From the NCBI GenBank assembly GCA_018827375.1, contig JAHJYW010000045.1:265938-329937 (forward strand): a stretch of 64,000 nucleotides of DNA. Reading direction: 5' to 3'. Source of the stretch: Alphaproteobacteria bacterium (GTDB lineage Bacteria > Pseudomonadota > Alphaproteobacteria > Caulobacterales > Hyphomonadaceae). This document shows, in pieces, positions 61,063-64,000 of the stretch. Every line of letters begins with the position of its first letter. The stretch's first letter is position 1. Below the pieces are notes generated by a model, which was given only the letters and a program-made list of their open reading frames with translations, did not search any database and had not been told where the DNA came from. The translations under genes and the position numbers were made by a program.

Positions 61063-62067
61063 ATGTTTCGAGGCCTGCTGGCTATTGTCGTGACACTTGC
61101 CATTATTCTGGGTGCGGGATGGTTCGTCATGAAACGTCCCGACATTGGATATGACCGTCTGGAATCCATGTATGCCAGCAATGCGAGTCGCTTCATGCCG
61201 ATGGGCGAGGACAGCCGCATCCATTACCGCGATGTTGGCCCGCGCGATGCGCCTGTGCTCGTTCTGGTGCATGGCTTTTCCGCCTCGCTGCACACATGGG
61301 AGCCATGGGTCACCGACCTCCGGAAAGATTACCGTGTTCTGACGATAGACCTCCCGGGACATGGCCTGTCGCGGTGCCTCGATGTGTCAGAGACCGGCAT
61401 CCCCCAATTCGTGGAAGTCATTGATCAGGTCACGCGGAATTTGGGGGTTGATCGTTTCACCGTCATAGGCAACTCGATGGGGGGACATACCGCCTGGTCT
61501 TATGCGCTGGCGCACCCGGAGCGCCTTGATGGGCTTGTCCTTGTTGATGCGTCCGGTTGGCCGAAATCGGGCGACGAGGCGGAATCTTCGCCGCTCGTCT
61601 TCAAGCTGCTTGCCAATCCGCTCGCGCGCCGCGTGATGAAGGATATCGACATGACCGGGCTGATCCGTAGCGGTCTCGAGGACAGCTTTGCCAATCCGGC
61701 GCTGGTCACTGATGCCATGGTCGAGCGTTACAGCGCGCTCAGCCGCGCACCGTGCCATCGCGAAGCGATCCTCAACCTGATGATCGCGCGCGACGACCGG
61801 TCGAACGCCAGTCCCGAGAAGCTGGCAGCCATCACGGAGCCAACGCTCATCATGTTTGGTGAGAAAGACAATGTCGTCCCGGCGGCGCACGGCGAGAAGT
61901 TCGCTGCAGCCATTCCGGGATCGGAACTCAAACTCTATCCGGACGTCGGCCACCTTCCGCAGGAAGAGGCTGCTGCGCAATCCGTTTCAGATCTTCGGCA
62001 GTTTCTGGCGGACCGGGTCTATGTCGTGACAGATGAAGCCCTGCCCGAGGCCATTCCAGGGGAATGA
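61063..62067 (+). CDS. alpha/beta hydrolase with N-terminal membrane anchor
   Basis: A 334-residue protein. A hydrophobic N-terminus (about 3-25, LLAIVVTLAIILGAGWFVM) likely anchors it to the membrane. The hydrolase core has oxyanion HGFSASLHTW, nucleophile GNSMGG (GxSxG), an Asp in GEKDNVVPAAHG and a His in DVGHLPQEEA. The ATG at 61063 has the GGGGAGG site at proper distance; an ATG at 61054 overlaps it. The substrate is unknown. A single gene between thiF and the convergent sdh operon. Confidence 0.9.
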   Translation: MFRGLLAIVVTLAIILGAGWFVMKRPDIGYDRLESMYASNASRFMPMGEDSRIHYRDVGPRDAPVLVLVHGFSASLHTWEPWVTDLRKDYRVLTIDLPGHGLSRCLDVSETGIPQFVEVIDQVTRNLGVDRFTVIGNSMGGHTAWSYALAHPERLDGLVLVDASGWPKSGDEAESSPLVFKLLANPLARRVMKDIDMTGLIRSGLEDSFANPALVTDAMVERYSALSRAPCHREAILNLMIARDDRSNASPEKLAAITEPTLIMFGEKDNVVPAAHGEKFAAAIPGSELKLYPDVGHLPQEEAAAQSVSDLRQFLADRVYVVTDEALPEAIPGE

Positions 62068-62088
62068 CCTCCGTAAAAGGCTTGGGGA

Positions 62089-62871
62089 TCAGGAAACGCG
62101 TTCCACCATCATGTGCTTGACCTTGGCAATCGCCTTGGCCGGGTTCAGTCCCTTGGGGCAGACCTGCGCGCAGTTCATGATCGTGTGGCAGCGATAGAGC
62201 TTGAACGGGTCTTCAAGGTCATCGAGACGCTCGCCCGTGGCTTCGTCGCGGCTGTCGATCAGCCAGCGATAGGCCTGAAGCAGGGCTGCAGGGCCAAGAT
62301 ACTTGTCGCCATTCCACCAATAGGACGGGCAGGACGTCGAACAGCAGGCGCACAGGATGCACTCATAAAGGCCGTTGAGCTCTTCGCGATCGGTCTCTGA
62401 CTGCTTCCATTCCTTTTCGGGCGCCGGTGTGACGGTCTTCAGGAAAGGCTGCACATAGGCGTGCTGAGCGTAGAAATTGGTCAGATCCGGGATTAGGTCT
62501 TTCACTACCGGAAGGTGGGGCAGGGGCGAAATCGAAATCACGCCGCCGGGCAGTTCGTCAAAGCCCTTGGTGCAGGCAATCGTATTGTTGCCGGCAATGT
62601 TCATGGCGCACGAGCCGCAAACGCCTTCACGGCACGAACGGCGGAAGGCCAGCGTCGGGTCGATCGTGTTCTTGATGTAGAGCAGGACGTCCAGGATCAT
62701 TGTCCCGGCCCGGTCCATGTCGACCCAATAGAGGTCCCAGCGTGGATTGCCGCCTTCTTCCGGGCTGTAGCGATAGATCTTGAACTGGCGCAGGTTTGTC
62801 GCGCCCTGCGGCTTCGGCCAGGTCTTGCCCTTGCCGACTTTGGAGTTCTTCGGAAGTGTCAGTTCAACCAT
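62089..62871 (-). CDS. sdhB: succinate dehydrogenase iron-sulfur subunit
   Basis: Carries electrons from SdhA to the membrane quinone site, in the citric acid cycle and respiration. The 260-residue protein has all three cluster motifs: the plant-type [12 protein letters not shown] with a later Cys in NTIAC for 2Fe-2[16 protein letters not shown] for 4Fe-4S, and [17 protein letters not shown] for 3Fe-4S. Ends normally. It starts 10 bases after sdhA. The sdhC and sdhD genes would lie beyond the right edge, upstream of sdhA, as expected from the usual order. Confidence 0.96.
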   Translation of the reverse strand: MVELTLPKNSKVGKGKTWPKPQGATNLRQFKIYRYSPEEGGNPRWDLYWVDMDRAGTMILDVLLYIKNTIDPTLAFRRSCREGVCGSCAMNIAGNNTIACTKGFDELPGGVISISPLPHLPVVKDLIPDLTNFYAQHAYVQPFLKTVTPAPEKEWKQSETDREELNGLYECILCACCSTSCPSYWWNGDKYLGPAALLQAYRWLIDSRDEATGERLDDLEDPFKLYRCHTIMNCAQVCPKGLNPAKAIAKVKHMMVERVS

Positions 62872-62881
62872 CTTAAAACCC

Positions 62882-64000
62882 CTAGTAAACCCGTGCTTTC
62901 GGCTCGATATACGCGATCTCGTTCGACATCGTGTAATCGTGTACGCCGCGGTAATCGATCGTCACCTTGCCGGCGTCATCAACCCAGGCAAGCGTGTGTT
63001 TCATCCATTTTTCGTCGTTGCGATCTGCAAAGTCTTCGCGGGCGTGCGCGCCGCGGCTTTCTTCGCGGTTCGCGGCCGAGTTCACCGTTACAGCGGCTTG
63101 CGCGACGAGGTTGTCAAATTCCAGTGCCTCGATCAGGTCGGTGTTCCAGACCATGCCGCGATCTTTCACGTCGAGGCCCGGCAGTTTCTTGTAGACGCCA
63201 TCAATGGCCTCAACGCCGCTGCGCAGAACATCGCCGGTGCGGAACACCGCGCAGTCATTCTGCATGGCTTTCTGCATTTCGAGGCGCAGCTTGGCGACGG
63301 GTTGGTCACCTGCAGCGTTACGCATCTTGTCGAACCGCGCGATGTGGCTGTCGGTTGAGCCCTTGGGCAGTTCAGGCTGCGTTGCGCCGGCGTCTGTCGT
63401 CTCGCCGCAGCGCAGGCCAGCGGCGCGGCCGAACACGACAAGGTCGATCAGCGAGTTGGAGCCGAGACGGTTGGCGCCGTGCACCGACACGCAGGCTGCT
63501 TCGCCAACGGCCATAAGGCCGCGTACGACTGAATCGGCGTCGCCATTTTTCTTGGTCAGCACTTCGCCGTGATAATTGGTCGGGATGCCGCCCATGTTAT
63601 AGTGCACCGTCGGCAGGACCGGGATCGGCTCCTTGGTCACGTCGACACCGGCGAAGATTTTCGCGGTTTCGGAGATACCGGGCAGGCGCTCAGCCAGTAC
63701 CGCGGCACCAAGGTGCTCAAGGTGAAGGTGGATATGGTCCTTTTCCGGGCCAACGCCGCGCCCTTCGCGGATTTCCATTGTCATCGCGCGGCTGACAACA
63801 TCGCGCGAGGCAAGATCTTTCGCTGAGGGTGCATAGCGCTCCATGAAGCGCTCGCCCTCCGAGTTGGTTAGATAACCGCCCTCGCCGCGCGAGCCTTCGG
63901 TGATAAGGCAGCCCGAGCCATAAATGCCGGTTGGGTGGAACTGAACGAATTCCATGTCCTGCAGTGGCAGGCCGGCGCGCAGCACCATGGCATTGCCGTC
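62882..64000 (-). CDS. sdhA: succinate dehydrogenase flavoprotein subunit, C-terminal part (cut by window edge)
   Basis: The frame runs from beyond 64000 to 62882, so the N-terminal FAD-binding part is missing. The visible 372 residues include [21 protein letters not shown] (substrate-binding region), [23 protein letters not shown] active-site sequence, [22 protein letters not shown] and the C-terminal fumarate-reductase-type helical domain (about from [14 protein letters not shown]). The end [20 protein letters not shown] matches SdhA. It is in an operon with sdhB on its right-hand side in transcription order. Confidence 0.96.
   Translation of the reverse strand, partial: DGNAMVLRAGLPLQDMEFVQFHPTGIYGSGCLITEGSRGEGGYLTNSEGERFMERYAPSAKDLASRDVVSRAMTMEIREGRGVGPEKDHIHLHLEHLGAAVLAERLPGISETAKIFAGVDVTKEPIPVLPTVHYNMGGIPTNYHGEVLTKKNGDADSVVRGLMAVGEAACVSVHGANRLGSNSLIDLVVFGRAAGLRCGETTDAGATQPELPKGSTDSHIARFDKMRNAAGDQPVAKLRLEMQKAMQNDCAVFRTGDVLRSGVEAIDGVYKKLPGLDVKDRGMVWNTDLIEALEFDNLVAQAAVTVNSAANREESRGAHAREDFADRNDEKWMKHTLAWVDDAGKVTIDYRGVHDYTMSNEIAYIEPKARVY

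Noticed and set aside
1..64000. tRNA genes, rRNA genes, CRISPR arrays, insertion sequences
   Set aside because: None was noticed on reading the sequence; no regularly spaced repeats, no transposase or integrase motif among the frames.

Overview
The window is GC-rich, gene-dense chromosomal DNA from an alphaproteobacterium, most likely a Hyphomonadaceae/Caulobacterales relative (Hyphomonas- or Henriciella-like). The evidence is a GapR (DUF2312) nucleoid protein, a CarD regulator behind a SUV3-like helicase, S4-domain, TerB and ferredoxin block, a DUF1674 succinate-dehydrogenase assembly factor, an ftsE-ftsX-ydcF-plsC-DUF2125 run, and a methylsuccinyl-CoA dehydrogenase of the ethylmalonyl-CoA pathway. 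I see about 71 protein genes. Two are cut by the window edges: a heparinase II/III protein at the left and sdhA at the right. I see no rRNA, tRNA, transposase, integrase, prophage or CRISPR array.

Layout. 1-4.3 kb (minus): heparinase-like gene, rpe, a glycine-zipper lipoprotein, rsmB and htpX. 4.4-11.8 kb: DUF1674, an extended SDR, an EamA transporter, two classical SDRs, gapR with a conserved partner, an alpha/beta hydrolase, a TPR protein, a HAD hydrolase. 11.8-20.4 kb: alternative L36, an MltB-type lytic transglycosylase, an MFS transporter, motA, two unknown proteins, a CPA1-type antiporter and a YgjP-like peptidase. 20.5-33.8 kb: a large unknown lipoprotein, a YmdB-type phosphoesterase, an alkyl sulfatase, yebC, HMG-CoA lyase, enoyl-CoA hydratase, DUF421, hisI, a lactonase-like MBL protein, a FAD oxidoreductase, mcd and an SDR. 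34-41.4 kb: a TonB-dependent receptor, GST, metY, an AraC-HTH/methyltransferase fusion, a glyoxalase and a MAPEG protein. 41.4-48.1 kb: hpt and a zinc-ribbon protein (minus), then ftsEX, ydcF, plsC, DUF2125, an AlkA-type glycosylase and an HNH protein. 48.2-55.9 kb: an LpxH-like phosphoesterase, DUF1993, a MerR/carboxymuconolactone decarboxylase operon, the SUV3 block and carD. 55.9-64 kb: an acyl-CoA synthetase, DUF998, proA-nadD-thiF, an alpha/beta hydrolase and sdhB-sdhA.

Most of the window is housekeeping: division (ftsEX), translation (rsmB, rpmJ, S4 protein), envelope (htpX, mltB, plsC), metabolism (rpe, hisI, proA, nadD, metY, hpt, sdh) and alkylation repair. Genes are packed tightly, with many start/stop overlaps (ATGA, GTGA, TTGA) that suggest translational coupling. 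Several convergent pairs share stop-codon bases.

I did not find a convincing undescribed multi-gene system. The best leads are small: an apparently duplicated MerR promoter, a divergent pair whose start codons overlap, a 548-residue lipoprotein of unknown role, an AT-rich convergent gap and a hairpin-rich gene-free strip. No database search was possible; assignments rest on motifs, length and neighbourhood.
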